Origin: an uncultured Emergencia sp.
Lineage (GTDB): Bacteria; Bacillota; Clostridia; Peptostreptococcales; Anaerovoracaceae
Reading direction: 5' to 3'
DNA length: 64,000 nucleotides
NCBI GenBank assembly: GCA_904420065.1
Contig: CAJFTU010000009.1
Location: forward strand, 124,001 to 188,000
The position numbers and the translations under genes were made by a program. Shown here in pieces: positions 1 to 8,221 of the stretch (positions within the stretch are counted from its first letter, which is position 1; each line of letters begins with the position of its first letter). Under the pieces are notes generated by a model. It saw only the letters and a program-made list of their open reading frames with translations. It was not told where the DNA came from and did not search any database.

Positions 1-1446
1 CGCCAGTTCATAGACGGTGACAGCAAAATCGCTTTCCAGAATACCCGGAAGTTCATCTATCTTCTCGATATAGGATTCTTCTGTCAGAATCAGCTTCAAT
101 ATGGTTCGTTCCACAGGCGAAACTGTCGTTCCAGCTCTCGGTTCTCCTTCCCGCTTTTTCGGCGGTGTATGTTCTTTTTCTATACGATCATTGCCGGAAA
201 TTTCCATTCTAATCGCGCCTTCGGCAATGGACAGATCCTTAGCCAGTTTCTTGATATAGATCTCCTGTTCTACCGGACTCAGCCGGCTCAGAATTTCCGT
301 TGCCTTTTTCATATAGTCGATCTTTCCTTCATCGCTGTTCAGATCGAATCCTGTTTTAGCCGACTCCAGCTTGTAATCGGCATAGGGAAGCGCTCCCTGC
401 ACCAACTGCAAAAAAGCTTCTTTCCCGTTTTTCTTGATATATTCGTCGGGATCTTTTCCGTCGTCTACGTGCAGAACCTTCACTTTGCAGTCCTCGCTTT
501 TAAGGATTTCTATTCCTCTCAGCGCCGCTGCCCGTCCTGCTCCGTCGGCATCGTAAGAAAGCACCACGTCTTTCGTATACCGCTTGATCAGCTTGGCCTG
601 ATTTTCCGTCAGGGCCGTACCCAGCGATGCGGCCACGTTCTCTACGCCGCTCTGATACAGAGCGATAACATCCATATACCCTTCGACGAGGATGATGTAT
701 CCTGCCTTCCCGGCGCTCTGACGGGAAATATTCAGTCCGTACAGATTGTTCTTTTTCTGAAAGATCCGGCTCTCCGGTGAATTCAGGTATTTGGGATTGT
801 CCCGGCTGTCGATGGCTCTTCCGCCGAATCCGATGACCTTTCCGGCGGTATTGATGATGGGAAAAATCACTCTGTCTCTGAACTTGTCGTAACACTTGCC
901 CCGGCTCTCCGAAGCCAGTCCCAACTCCAGAATGATCTTCTTGTCGACTCCCTGAGACTGGAGATAGCGAAAAAGGCTGTCCCACTGTTCATCTGCGTAG
1001 CCGATTCCGAATTTTTTCAAAACCGCAGGAGAAATTCCTCTTCTCTTCATGTAGGCGTATCCTTTGTTGGCCCGCTCGGTAAATGCACGGTAAAAGAAGC
1101 CGGCAGCCATCTTGTTCACCTTGTAGTAGATCTCTCTCCTGTCGTTGTATGCGTTTTTCTCTAAAGTTATGCCGTATTCCCCGGCAATTTTTTCTATCGC
1201 TTCATTGAAATCCAGATTATAGTATCTCTGCACAAACTCGATAACATCGCCGGAAGCGCCGCATCCAAAACAGGTAAAAATCTGTTTTTGCTCCGATACA
1301 ACAAAAGAAGGTGTTTTTTCACTGTGGAATGGACAAACACCTTTATAATTACTGCCTGCTCTCTTTAAGGGAACGCAGCGGCCGACAATATCAATGATAT
1401 TCACCTGATTTTTCAGGCTTTCAATTGTTTGATTTGAAAAACCCAT
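1..1446 (-). CDS. dnaG: DNA primase DnaG (C-terminus cut by window edge)
   Basis: Primase makes RNA primers at the replication fork. The reading frame is open from an ATG at 1446 to the window edge, 482 codons, so the C-terminal helicase-binding part lies outside. The N-terminal zinc ribbon is complete and of CHC2 type: Cys38, His41, Cys59 and Cys62, in the contexts CPFH and CFGC. A TOPRIM core follows, with LVEGYMDVIAL and then SYDADGAGRAA, the acidic metal-binding motifs. It is the last visible gene of a minus-strand run with dgt and dut, and rpoD would commonly follow. The start has only a modest ribosome site (GAAGGG, about 11 nt away). About 100 nt separate it from dgt. Confidence 0.95.
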   Translation of the reverse strand, partial: MGFSNQTIESLKNQVNIIDIVGRCVPLKRAGSNYKGVCPFHSEKTPSFVVSEQKQIFTCFGCGASGDVIEFVQRYYNLDFNEAIEKIAGEYGITLEKNAYNDRREIYYKVNKMAAGFFYRAFTERANKGYAYMKRRGISPAVLKKFGIGYADEQWDSLFRYLQSQGVDKKIILELGLASESRGKCYDKFRDRVIFPIINTAGKVIGFGGRAIDSRDNPKYLNSPESRIFQKKNNLYGLNISRQSAGKAGYIILVEGYMDVIALYQSGVENVAASLGTALTENQAKLIKRYTKDVVLSYDADGAGRAAALRGIEILKSEDCKVKVLHVDDGKDPDEYIKKNGKEAFLQLVQGALPYADYKLESAKTGFDLNSDEGKIDYMKKATEILSRLSPVEQEIYIKKLAKDLSIAEGAIRMEISGNDRIEKEHTPPKKREGEPRAGTTVSPVERTILKLILTEESYIEKIDELPGILESDFAVTVYELA

Positions 1447-1547
1447 TCTATCGTCTACCCTTCCGCATCTATCGTTCCTGAGATAATATTCGGCAAAAAA
1501 AAGACTTTTCCTTTATTTTTTCCAAATTATTTTTCTCAGTCCGACCT

Positions 1548-2561
1548 TTACCGTACAGGCGTGCCGGAACGGAAAATCTCCGCATACAGGCTCAGCGCAT
1601 AGCGATCCGTCATTCCCGCTATGTAATCCTTAACCACCACGTGAAGACCGTCTCGCTCTATCAACGCGTAATGATCGGCAGGAAGTTTATCGGAATGGGA
1701 CAGGAAGTATTCATAGAGAGAGCGGATGACTTCATCGATCTTGGCCAGATCCTCTTCTCTCTTGACCTTCTGGCTTCGATAGACGTTGGCGAACATGAAA
1801 TCCCGCAAAACATTCAGTTGTTTCCAGTGAACGGGATCCATCTGCACCTGTTCCCTGCCGTCGCTGAAACTGACCACATTCTCAACCATGGCGTTGATCC
1901 TCTCTCGATGACCCCGTCCGAACAGTTCGATCGGCTCCCTGGGAAGATCTTCAAGGGTAATTACGCCGCTTCGCACGGCATCGTCGATATCGTGATTGAT
2001 ATACGCAATTCTGTCGCTGATCTTTACAATCTGCCCTTCCAGCGTCGCAGCGGGAAGATCGCCGGTGTGATTCAGAATTCCGTCTCTGACCTCAAAGGTC
2101 AGGTTCATTCCCCGCCGATTAGGCGTGGACTCCAGCACCTCCACAACACGCAAACTCTGCTCGTTGTGCCGGAATCCGCCCGGATGGATGCTGTCCAGAA
2201 TCATCTCGCCGTTGTGACCGAAAGGAGTATGACCGAGGTCGTGTCCCATAGCGATGGCCTCCGTCAAATCCTCATTGAGGCCCAAATTTCTGGCGATTGT
2301 TCTGGCAACTTGAGAAACCTCAAGGGTATGGGTCAGACGGGTACGATAGTGATCTCCCTCGGGAGCCAAAAAGACCTGCGTCTTGTGCATCAGCCTCCGA
2401 AAGGCCTTTGAATGAATGATCCGATCTCTGTCCCGCTGAAATTCCGTCCTGTACATGCACGGTTCCTCAAAGACGCGCCGTCCCTTAGAGCGGGCCGATT
2501 TACACGCCATAGGGGATAAAACGGCTTCTTCACGTTTTTCCAAATCTTCACGATATAACAT
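1548..2561 (-). CDS. dgt: Deoxyguanosinetriphosphate triphosphohydrolase-like protein (HD domain)
   Basis: An HD-superfamily dNTP triphosphohydrolase that releases tripolyphosphate from dNTPs and helps set nucleotide pools. The HD signature is clear: RLTHTLEVSQVAR supplies the first His, and AMGHDLGHTPFGH supplies the His-Asp pair. I place the start at the ATG at 2561 (337 aa, beginning MLYRED) rather than the longer frame, because AGGAG sits 8 nt upstream, inside the end of dut. The ATG is one base past the dut stop codon, so translation is probably coupled. The dut-dgt-dnaG order groups nucleotide sanitation with replication. Confidence 0.93.
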   Translation of the reverse strand: MLYREDLEKREEAVLSPMACKSARSKGRRVFEEPCMYRTEFQRDRDRIIHSKAFRRLMHKTQVFLAPEGDHYRTRLTHTLEVSQVARTIARNLGLNEDLTEAIAMGHDLGHTPFGHNGEMILDSIHPGGFRHNEQSLRVVEVLESTPNRRGMNLTFEVRDGILNHTGDLPAATLEGQIVKISDRIAYINHDIDDAVRSGVITLEDLPREPIELFGRGHRERINAMVENVVSFSDGREQVQMDPVHWKQLNVLRDFMFANVYRSQKVKREEDLAKIDEVIRSLYEYFLSHSDKLPADHYALIERDGLHVVVKDYIAGMTDRYALSLYAEIFRSGTPVR

Positions 2562-2562
2562 T

Positions 2563-2991
2563 TTAAACTCCTGTGTGCCCGAATCCTCCCGAGCCTCTTT
2601 CCGTAGAATCCAGTTCTTCCACCGGCTCCAGCCGGACCTGTTCAAAGCGGCATACCACCACTTGGGCGATGCGGTCTCCGCTGTTTATGACAAATTCCTC
2701 TTCACCCCAGTTGATCAATGGGACTTTAAGTTCACCACGATAGTCGGAATCGACTGTGCCGATTCCGTTCACCAGGCCGATTCCGCGCTTTATGGCAAGT
2801 CCGCTGCGCGCTCTGACCTGGGCTTCATATCCTTCAGGCAATTCCAGGAAAATTCCCGTCGGGACGAGTTTCCGCTCGCCAGGCTTCAAAACCACCGGTT
2901 CTGAAACATAGGCCGGAAGATCAAATCCTGAAGAACCTGACGTTTCGTACCTGGGCAAAACTCCACTTTTACTGATGATCCTTACCTTCAT
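2563..2991 (-). CDS. dut: dUTP diphosphatase (dUTPase)
   Basis: Hydrolyses dUTP to dUMP and pyrophosphate, keeping uracil out of DNA and feeding thymidylate synthesis. At 142 aa it has the normal trimeric dUTPase length. The five family motifs are visible: GSSGFDLPA near the N-terminus, RSGLAIK, GTVDSDYRGE with the catalytic Asp, GDRIAQVVV, and the glycine-rich C-terminal RGSGGFGHTG that closes over the active site. It lies 2 nt after the M16 peptidase gene and one base before dgt, clearly one transcription unit. Confidence 0.96.
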   Translation of the reverse strand: MKVRIISKSGVLPRYETSGSSGFDLPAYVSEPVVLKPGERKLVPTGIFLELPEGYEAQVRARSGLAIKRGIGLVNGIGTVDSDYRGELKVPLINWGEEEFVINSGDRIAQVVVCRFEQVRLEPVEELDSTERGSGGFGHTGV

Positions 2992-2993
2992 GG

Positions 2994-4244
2994 CTATCCT
3001 TTCATTATCTTCTTCAAGTCGATTTTATTCTTCGTAACCGCTACAGCCGAGTAATTGGAAAAATCACAGATCAGCGTCTTCACCTTTTCGATATCCTCCA
3101 TGGTCACCCGATTGAAGCTATCGATGACCTCTTCCTGAGGAAATACTTTTCCGCACAGGATCGTGTTTTTCCCGTTTCTAAACATCCGGCCCGCCACATT
3201 TTCCTGACCGAAAACATAGCCGGCCTTCAGCTGCTCGCGGGAAGACTCCAGTTCTTCTTTGGTGACGCCTTTTTCCGCCAATTCGGCCAGTTCGTCTCTG
3301 ATTCCGAAAATCGCATCTTTGATTTTATCGTGACTCACTCCGGCATAGATGTTGTAATAGCCGTCATCGCTGAAAGCGCCGGCCATGGAATAGACGGAAT
3401 AGGCCAGCCCTTTTTCTTCGCGGATATCTTGAAAGAATCGGGAACTCATACTGCCGCCCATGATGTTGTTGAGAATCATGAACGAATAATAGCGCTCGTC
3501 ATCGAGAGATATTCCCTTGGTGGCCAGACACAGATGAGACTGTTCGATATCCTTGACAATCGTCCGGCAGGATGGAGAGTAAGGAACATGATCGACATCC
3601 TTTTCTGCTTTTTCCGCTTTCAATTCAAGTAATTTTTCGTCGAAATACTCGCATACGTCGCCTTCATCAAAATTGCCTGCCACAGAAATGACGATATTGT
3701 CCCTGGTGTATTCCTCTCTGAGATATTTTTCCATCACATTGTGGGTTATCCTCTTCAGTGAAGTCGGCGTTCCGATAATCGATTTCCCCAGCGGATTTCC
3801 TTTAAAGATCAGCGAAGTAATCGTATCGTGGGCTAAATCGTCGGGTGAATCCAACGTCATCTTGATTTCTTCGCAGATGACCTGACGTTCCTTATTCATC
3901 TCCTGACGGTCCAGCAGAGATGAGGTCAGCATATCGATGATCACATCCGCCGCTTTTTTATAGCTGCTGCTGACCGCCTTCACATAATAGCAGGTAGCTT
4001 CTTTACCTGTAAATGCGTTAATCTGACCGCCTATCCGGTCTATATCCTCGGCGATCTGGCGGGCGCTTCTCCTTGCAGTGCCTTTAAACATCATATGTTC
4101 AATAAAATGGGAAATACCTGCGTACTTCTCACTCTCATCCACTGCGCCGGTCCTCACCCATATTCCAATAGCCGTTGACTGAACGTAGGGGATCTGTTCG
4201 AGGACGATCCTCACGCCTGAGCTCAGCTGCTTTGTTGTAATCAT
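2994..4244 (-). CDS. M16 family zinc metallopeptidase (processing-peptidase type)
   Basis: An insulinase/mitochondrial-processing-peptidase family protein of 416 aa, the usual single-chain size in Firmicutes. The inverted zinc motif HFIEH is at about residue 47, and the distal glutamate lies in CEEIKMTLDSPDDLAHD. The second, inactive M16 domain occupies the C-terminal half, with the typical REEKGLAYSVYS. In Clostridia and Bacillus this gene usually sits near pnp and dut; here dut follows after 2 nt. Its physiological substrate is unknown. The start ATG at 4244 has GGAGGATTC just upstream. Confidence 0.92.
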   Translation of the reverse strand: MITTKQLSSGVRIVLEQIPYVQSTAIGIWVRTGAVDESEKYAGISHFIEHMMFKGTARRSARQIAEDIDRIGGQINAFTGKEATCYYVKAVSSSYKKAADVIIDMLTSSLLDRQEMNKERQVICEEIKMTLDSPDDLAHDTITSLIFKGNPLGKSIIGTPTSLKRITHNVMEKYLREEYTRDNIVISVAGNFDEGDVCEYFDEKLLELKAEKAEKDVDHVPYSPSCRTIVKDIEQSHLCLATKGISLDDERYYSFMILNNIMGGSMSSRFFQDIREEKGLAYSVYSMAGAFSDDGYYNIYAGVSHDKIKDAIFGIRDELAELAEKGVTKEELESSREQLKAGYVFGQENVAGRMFRNGKNTILCGKVFPQEEVIDSFNRVTMEDIEKVKTLICDFSNYSAVAVTKNKIDLKKIMKG

Positions 4245-4271
4245 AATCGATCGAATCCTCCTTCTCTGTAT

Positions 4272-4490
4272 CTATTTCTTTCGCAGCAGCAAAAAAGCAA
4301 GCACTGCCGCGATAACAATCAGCACGATATTTTCAACTGCCTTACCAAAAAGATTACCCAAAATTCCGGTAAATAAAACAATCACGCCGAAAACACACAG
4401 TAAAATCACGATCAGCAGGATGCTGACCGCCCTTTCCGGCCTATTCTGCTCCTCTCTTTTTTCTTCTGCCTGTCTGTTTTTATTATCCAT
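4272..4490 (-). CDS. Small membrane protein of unknown function, 72 aa
   Basis: I do not recognise a family. The protein has a charged N-terminus of about 25 residues rich in Lys, Glu, Arg and Gln, followed by two hydrophobic segments (about residues 24-44 and 52-68) and a basic C-terminal tail (LLRKK). That predicts two membrane passes with both ends in the cytoplasm. The start at 4490 is preferred over a longer frame because GAGAGGAAAG lies directly upstream. It is the first gene of the operon containing the M16 peptidase, dut, dgt and dnaG, with a 27 nt gap to the peptidase. Confidence 0.6.
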   Translation of the reverse strand: MDNKNRQAEEKREEQNRPERAVSILLIVILLCVFGVIVLFTGILGNLFGKAVENIVLIVIAAVLAFLLLRKK

Positions 4491-4566
4491 TTCTTTCCTC
4501 TCACCATATACTGAAATATAGGGGTAATGCAAGTGTTTCAGACTGCCGTCCGATGGATGGTATTGT

Positions 4567-4595
4567 AACACAAAACCGCATTAAATCATATACTA
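4567..4595 (+). promoter_or_regulatory. Possible sigma-K-type (mother-cell) promoter for the cysteine-rich gene
   Basis: AACA at 4567-4570 and CATATACTA at 4587-4595 are separated by 16 nt. This fits the Bacillus sigma-K consensus (mACm, 16-17 nt, CATAnnnTA). It ends about 38 nt before the ATG of the cysteine-rich protein, and no sigma-A-like promoter of similar quality is evident in the divergent region. The motif is short and could arise by chance, so this is a suggestion only. Confidence 0.4.
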
Positions 4596-4633
4596 ATCAC
4601 GAAAGATTATGTGACCTGCAAGGAGGTAAAAAT

Positions 4634-5599
4634 ATGAGTTGCTTTGGCACAAGAGTGACACCGGACCTCTATCAAAATTGCTGCAACGCCAACAATTTAT
4701 GTGAATTTGACGGCGACATGAGCAGCATCGTTACCGCGCCGATTTATGTGCAGCAGGTATTTGATGCTGTTCGGTTCAATCTGCAGGGGATGAAGACTTT
4801 TGACGACCAGGTTTTCAGTCCCTGCATTCCGCCTTCGCATCGGATAAAAAGAGTAGTGGATATCAGATGCAAGAGGTTCTTCAATCCTACAAATGTTGAA
4901 GATCCGGAGAATCTGACTCTGGATGTGGATACCAGTATCTCCGGAGCATCCTTTCTGCAGGATGCCAAGGGAAATTATCTCAGTGTAGTCGGCGCGGACG
5001 GTACATATTCCGAAAGAATCATGTATGCCGAAACTTCCGACTGCGACGAGAAGTGCATGGGAACTCCGGTTTTCGGAACGCAGACGGTTTCCATCTTCGG
5101 AAACGTGGTAATCGAACTGGATCTCCTTCTCTGCGACAGCTGCAACAATGAAGTCGTCTTTACGGTCTGCGCAAACGTAAATATCGCGACCAAAGATCAG
5201 CCTATGGTTCTCACCAACTTCTTCGAGATCTGCATGCCGTCCACCATCGATACCGCTTTTCTTCCGCGCTTCACCGAATTCTGCAATTCGGCCTGCGAAG
5301 CCAGACTGGCTACCAACAATCTGGGCAGAGATCTGAACGTAGGTCCTGACGGCAGCATCTGCGGCAATCTGATCGTCGCCATCTGCCTGACCTGTGAGAA
5401 GAAAATCGTCGTACCCGTACAGCTTTGCGTTCTGTCTACCGGTTACGCCGAAGCGCCGCTGCAGCGCAACGCGATATGCACTACCTTCCCGAGTCTGTTT
5501 CCAGCCAGTATCAAAGAATGCGATACGACAAACTGTGAAGAGGAAGAGGATAAATGCGGCTGCGAAACGCCGACGAAACGGCCTCAGCCGAGAAGATAA
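4634..5599 (+). CDS. Cysteine-rich protein of unknown function, possible spore-coat component
   Basis: A 321 aa soluble protein with about 23 cysteines spread along its length, no signal peptide and no membrane segment. I recognise no named domain. Two segments look internally related: each has a hydrophobic strand run ending in a Cys pair (LLLCDSC and ICLTCEKK) followed by VVFTVC or VVPVQLC. The C-terminus is acidic, then basic (CEEEEDKCGC to RPQPRR). The start at 4634 has AGGAGG 7 nt upstream. The cysteine content, the isolated gene and a sigma-K-like promoter upstream suggest a cross-linked spore-surface protein. This is inference, not homology. Confidence 0.7.
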   Translation: MSCFGTRVTPDLYQNCCNANNLCEFDGDMSSIVTAPIYVQQVFDAVRFNLQGMKTFDDQVFSPCIPPSHRIKRVVDIRCKRFFNPTNVEDPENLTLDVDTSISGASFLQDAKGNYLSVVGADGTYSERIMYAETSDCDEKCMGTPVFGTQTVSIFGNVVIELDLLLCDSCNNEVVFTVCANVNIATKDQPMVLTNFFEICMPSTIDTAFLPRFTEFCNSACEARLATNNLGRDLNVGPDGSICGNLIVAICLTCEKKIVVPVQLCVLSTGYAEAPLQRNAICTTFPSLFPASIKECDTTNCEEEEDKCGCETPTKRPQPRR

Positions 5600-6052
5600 T
5601 AACGTCAACTCTGCAGTTTAGTTCATTTCAAATGAAAAGAGACTGTATTCGGGGCTTCCGCTTTGCCAAGGGGAGCCCCGAAACAGTCCTTATATCCACA
5701 AACCCATCTGCCGGTATCCGAAAGAGACGTCGAAAAAAGGATTCTCTGAACACGCGGACATGCCTGTGCTGAAATAAAAAATCCGTTCACTGTCACATAA
5801 GTCGCAGTCGTATCTATTCATCTACATTTTACGCAGTTTTAACCGGAAGCAGATAGTCGCTCAATGCTGCCGGCTGTATAATTTTCCAAGATAATATATT
5901 TATAGAAAAAGGATATTGGGCGATCAATTATATCGTCTGCGATTTTCCTCTTTTCTGTTCGTCCCGATTATCAGCGTGTTTATATTTTGCCCGCTTCCTT
6001 TTCGATACCGTTTCCCCTTCACCAATCTGAAGTTTGAAACTGGAGGATAATT
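5600..6052. other. Intergenic stretch with one long hairpin
   Basis: About 450 bases without a convincing gene on either strand; the small frames here have no ribosome sites and look random. The only clear structure is the hairpin at 5641-5688. The last 50 bases carry the ribosome site (GGAGG) of the flavodoxin-like gene, and an unremarkable AT-rich stretch around 5880-5940 may hold its promoter. Confidence 0.6.
5641..5688 (+). terminator. Long imperfect hairpin, probable terminator of the cysteine-rich gene
   Basis: An outer 6 bp stem (GACTGT/ACAGTC) and an inner 12 bp stem (TTCGGGGCTTCC with GGGAGCCCCGAA, one G-T pair) are joined by a one-base bulge and enclose an 11 nt loop. It lies about 40 nt after the stop codon. 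The following bases (CTTATAT) are only weakly U-rich, so it may act as an mRNA-stabilising hairpin rather than a classic intrinsic terminator. Confidence 0.5.
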
Positions 6053-6595
6053 ATGGAACACATCATCGTGTACGGCAGTCAATACGGCAGTACCCGCCGA
6101 TATGCAGAAAAACTGTCTGAACAGGTTAATATTCCCGCGATCAGTTATAAACAGGCAGTGGATCTTTCGAATATAAAAACCCTCGTCTATCTGGGCGGTC
6201 TGTACACCGGCGGCGTCCTGGGTTTATCCAAAACTCTGCGCAGTCTTTCCGAACGCGGTCAGTTTAATTTGATTCTGGTCACTGTGGGTCTGTCTGATCC
6301 CAAAGAACCGGAAAATCAGGAAAACATTCGAACATCTCTGCAAAATCGGCTTCCGGCTGAACTGTTTCAGAGGGCAAAAATTTTCCATCTGCGCGGTGGA
6401 ATCGACTACCATAAGCTTTCCGTCAGTCACCGTGCGATGATGAAACTGCTGTATCAGTCCCTGTGCAAAAGACCTCTTGAAATGCAGACGGCTGAGGACC
6501 GTGCCCTCATAGAAACCTATGGAAAACGAGTGGATTTTATGGATTTCAGCACATTGGAACCGATTATCCGGGAAATACAGAAGGAAACGATATGA
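6053..6595 (+). CDS. Flavodoxin-domain protein (HemG-like)
   Basis: A 180 aa cytoplasmic protein with the FMN phosphate-binding loop of flavodoxins at its N-terminus (YGSQYGSTRRYA). Next comes a LVYLGGLYTGGVLG strand-loop. It resembles the flavodoxin_5 group, which includes menaquinone-dependent protoporphyrinogen oxidase HemG, but no haem genes are nearby, so that function cannot be assumed. GGAGG precedes the ATG by 9 nt. The stop overlaps the start of the next gene (ATGA), indicating translational coupling with a membrane protein. Confidence 0.8.
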   Translation: MEHIIVYGSQYGSTRRYAEKLSEQVNIPAISYKQAVDLSNIKTLVYLGGLYTGGVLGLSKTLRSLSERGQFNLILVTVGLSDPKEPENQENIRTSLQNRLPAELFQRAKIFHLRGGIDYHKLSVSHRAMMKLLYQSLCKRPLEMQTAEDRALIETYGKRVDFMDFSTLEPIIREIQKETI

Positions 6596-7413
6596 ACAGC
6601 CTGATTAAAAATACCCTGAAAATTCTCATCGTCGGACTCGTCACCACCATCGTCCGCATCATCGGACAGCTTTCCATTCCGGCCGGCGAACAGACCGTTC
6701 TATCTCCCAGTGTTTTTGCGCAAAACGGGACCATGCCCATAGTCTTCACCGTTTACGGAATCTTCGCCTATTCTCTGATCGCCTCGCTGTTTCTGCTCAT
6801 TCGAAACCGATTGGGCGGAAATCGGATTTTACAGGGACTGAAATACGGCCTTTCCTGCTGCGCGGTATGGATCGTTTATCTGTTGGAGCCCTTACCTCAT
6901 GCAGCGGCCATTGATCGAATCACATACCCGCTATCAGACAGTCTTGCCTTGATCGCCATGGGTTTACTGCTCGGCTGGTTATTGGGAAAAAACAACAGTT
7001 CGACAATCCGACAAAAGACAGCCTTTTCTGTCCTTCCAACGCTCTGTGTGACATCCTGCTTTTTCGCCGGACGGATGATTCAATATCTCCTTTTCGGCAT
7101 CTATTCTTCCTTCGACGAAAAACCGCTGGAAACGGTACTTTGGTGCCTGCTGACAGGGATTATCATCTCCTGCGTGACAACATGGCTGAACCTCTGTATC
7201 GATAACGGAAATTTCGTAAAACGGGCAATAATTCTGGGCTGTCTCTTGTTCGGCGTTGATCTGATTCTCTTCAACTTCTTTATGCCGTTGGTGTTTGACG
7301 CCGATATCCCGGATCTGCTCCTCCGCACCGCAACAGATATCCTGACGGTCACGCTGGGCTGTCTGACATTTCCAACAGGTGCAACACCGTCAAGCAGTAA
7401 AAAAAGGGAGTAA
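6592..7413 (+). CDS. Polytopic membrane protein of unknown function
   Basis: A 273 aa hydrophobic protein with about six or seven predicted membrane segments and short charged loops. I recognise no family motif. It starts inside the stop codon of the flavodoxin-like gene (ATGA overlap) and ends 5 nt before another small membrane protein, so the three form one operon. The partnership with a flavodoxin suggests a membrane redox or sensing role, but nothing in the sequence proves it. Confidence 0.7.
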   Translation: MNSLIKNTLKILIVGLVTTIVRIIGQLSIPAGEQTVLSPSVFAQNGTMPIVFTVYGIFAYSLIASLFLLIRNRLGGNRILQGLKYGLSCCAVWIVYLLEPLPHAAAIDRITYPLSDSLALIAMGLLLGWLLGKNNSSTIRQKTAFSVLPTLCVTSCFFAGRMIQYLLFGIYSSFDEKPLETVLWCLLTGIIISCVTTWLNLCIDNGNFVKRAIILGCLLFGVDLILFNFFMPLVFDADIPDLLLRTATDILTVTLGCLTFPTGATPSSSKKRE

Positions 7414-7418
7414 GGAAA

Positions 7419-7775
7419 ATGAGTGAAAGGAAAAAAAAAACAAGTATCCAATGGGGAAAATGGGCGCTTAAATCTACGGTGTCTTACGCAGTGTTTATCC
7501 TTATGGGGCTGCTGCTCTCCTTTGTTCCTGCCGGGCAAATCGATATGGATGAACGGGTGGAGTTTACCTTTATCCTGCTTCAGCCGGAGAGCTGCCGCGT
7601 TGGTAAAAGAATCATCCGCATCCGGGGCCGGTTCATCAAAGAGACGAAAGACGTTCACGGTATAAGCAAAAAAGGGCCGTTCTCCAAAACTCTGCGTCTT
7701 CCCCGTACCTTTCCCGCTGAACAGGAACAGGCGTTGCTGCGTTTTTTACAGAACGCCATGACACAAGTCGGTTAA
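7419..7775 (+). CDS. Small single-pass membrane protein with an A10 tract near its start
   Basis: A 118 aa protein of no recognised family: a basic N-terminus, one hydrophobic segment (about residues 22-40, SYAVFILMGLLLSF) and an exported or cytoplasmic C-terminal domain of about 75 residues rich in Arg and Lys. TAAGGA lies just upstream of the ATG. Codons 4-7 run through ten consecutive adenines (7431-7440). A slip of one base would move translation into a second frame that stays open to 7665. It is the third gene of the flavodoxin operon. Confidence 0.55.
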   Translation: MSERKKKTSIQWGKWALKSTVSYAVFILMGLLLSFVPAGQIDMDERVEFTFILLQPESCRVGKRIIRIRGRFIKETKDVHGISKKGPFSKTLRLPRTFPAEQEQALLRFLQNAMTQVG

Positions 7776-7860
7776 TCCCGTTCCGGCCGCGTTAAAAAGG
7801 CAGTCGGATCGGCGAAGCCCCGCGGAAGCGGCGGCAATGTCACCGACCTCTTCTACCCGT

Positions 7861-8205
7861 TCACTTCTTTATCCGCTTATTTAATTTACGGTAACGACAG
7901 GCAAAAGATGCGACCACCCATGTATAAACCACAAGCAGAATCATGAACAGTATCGACAGAACCGGAGCGTCCGGATCAGAACTTTGGAACTGCTCAAAGA
8001 GATTCAGCAAAATCAGCAGCATCAGAATGATAAGATCAGTTTACTTCCGCCGCCAAAACGGCTCTTCCCGAAGAGGAAATACGTCTTCCAAAGAATTGCG
8101 GCGCGGTACATCGCACTGTGATATATCGATTTCAATATAGCACTGCCATATATTTTTTTCAAATAAAATCTTTGTAAAATACCGAAATGATAATCCGTCG
8201 AACAT
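7861..8205 (-). pseudogene. Small membrane protein interrupted by an in-frame TAA
   Basis: On the minus strand an ATG at 8205 opens a frame of 54 codons ending REEPFWRRK and a TAA at 8041-8043. The same frame then continues without another stop to 7861. The second half has two hydrophobic segments (LIILMLLILLNLF, then VLSILFMILLVVY) and a basic tail (KLNKRIKK). Read through the stop, it would be a protein of about 114 aa with a soluble head and two membrane passes. Either the stop is a nonsense mutation, or translation restarts at the ATG at 8022. It begins 16 nt after the nucleosidase gene. No family is recognised. Confidence 0.45.
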
Positions 8206-8221
8206 GGACGTCGCTGCCCGC

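Noticed and set aside
4697..5608. 303-codon minus-strand frame opposite the cysteine-rich gene
   Set aside because: The plus-strand frame has a strong AGGAGG start and regular cysteine pattern. The antisense frame has neither a ribosome site nor protein-like composition.
7423..7665. Alternative 80-codon frame overlapping the 118-aa membrane protein
   Set aside because: Its translation lacks a coherent membrane segment and has odd Arg/Trp/Cys content. The frame from 7419 gives a proper helix. It is kept only as the slippage product of the A10 tract.
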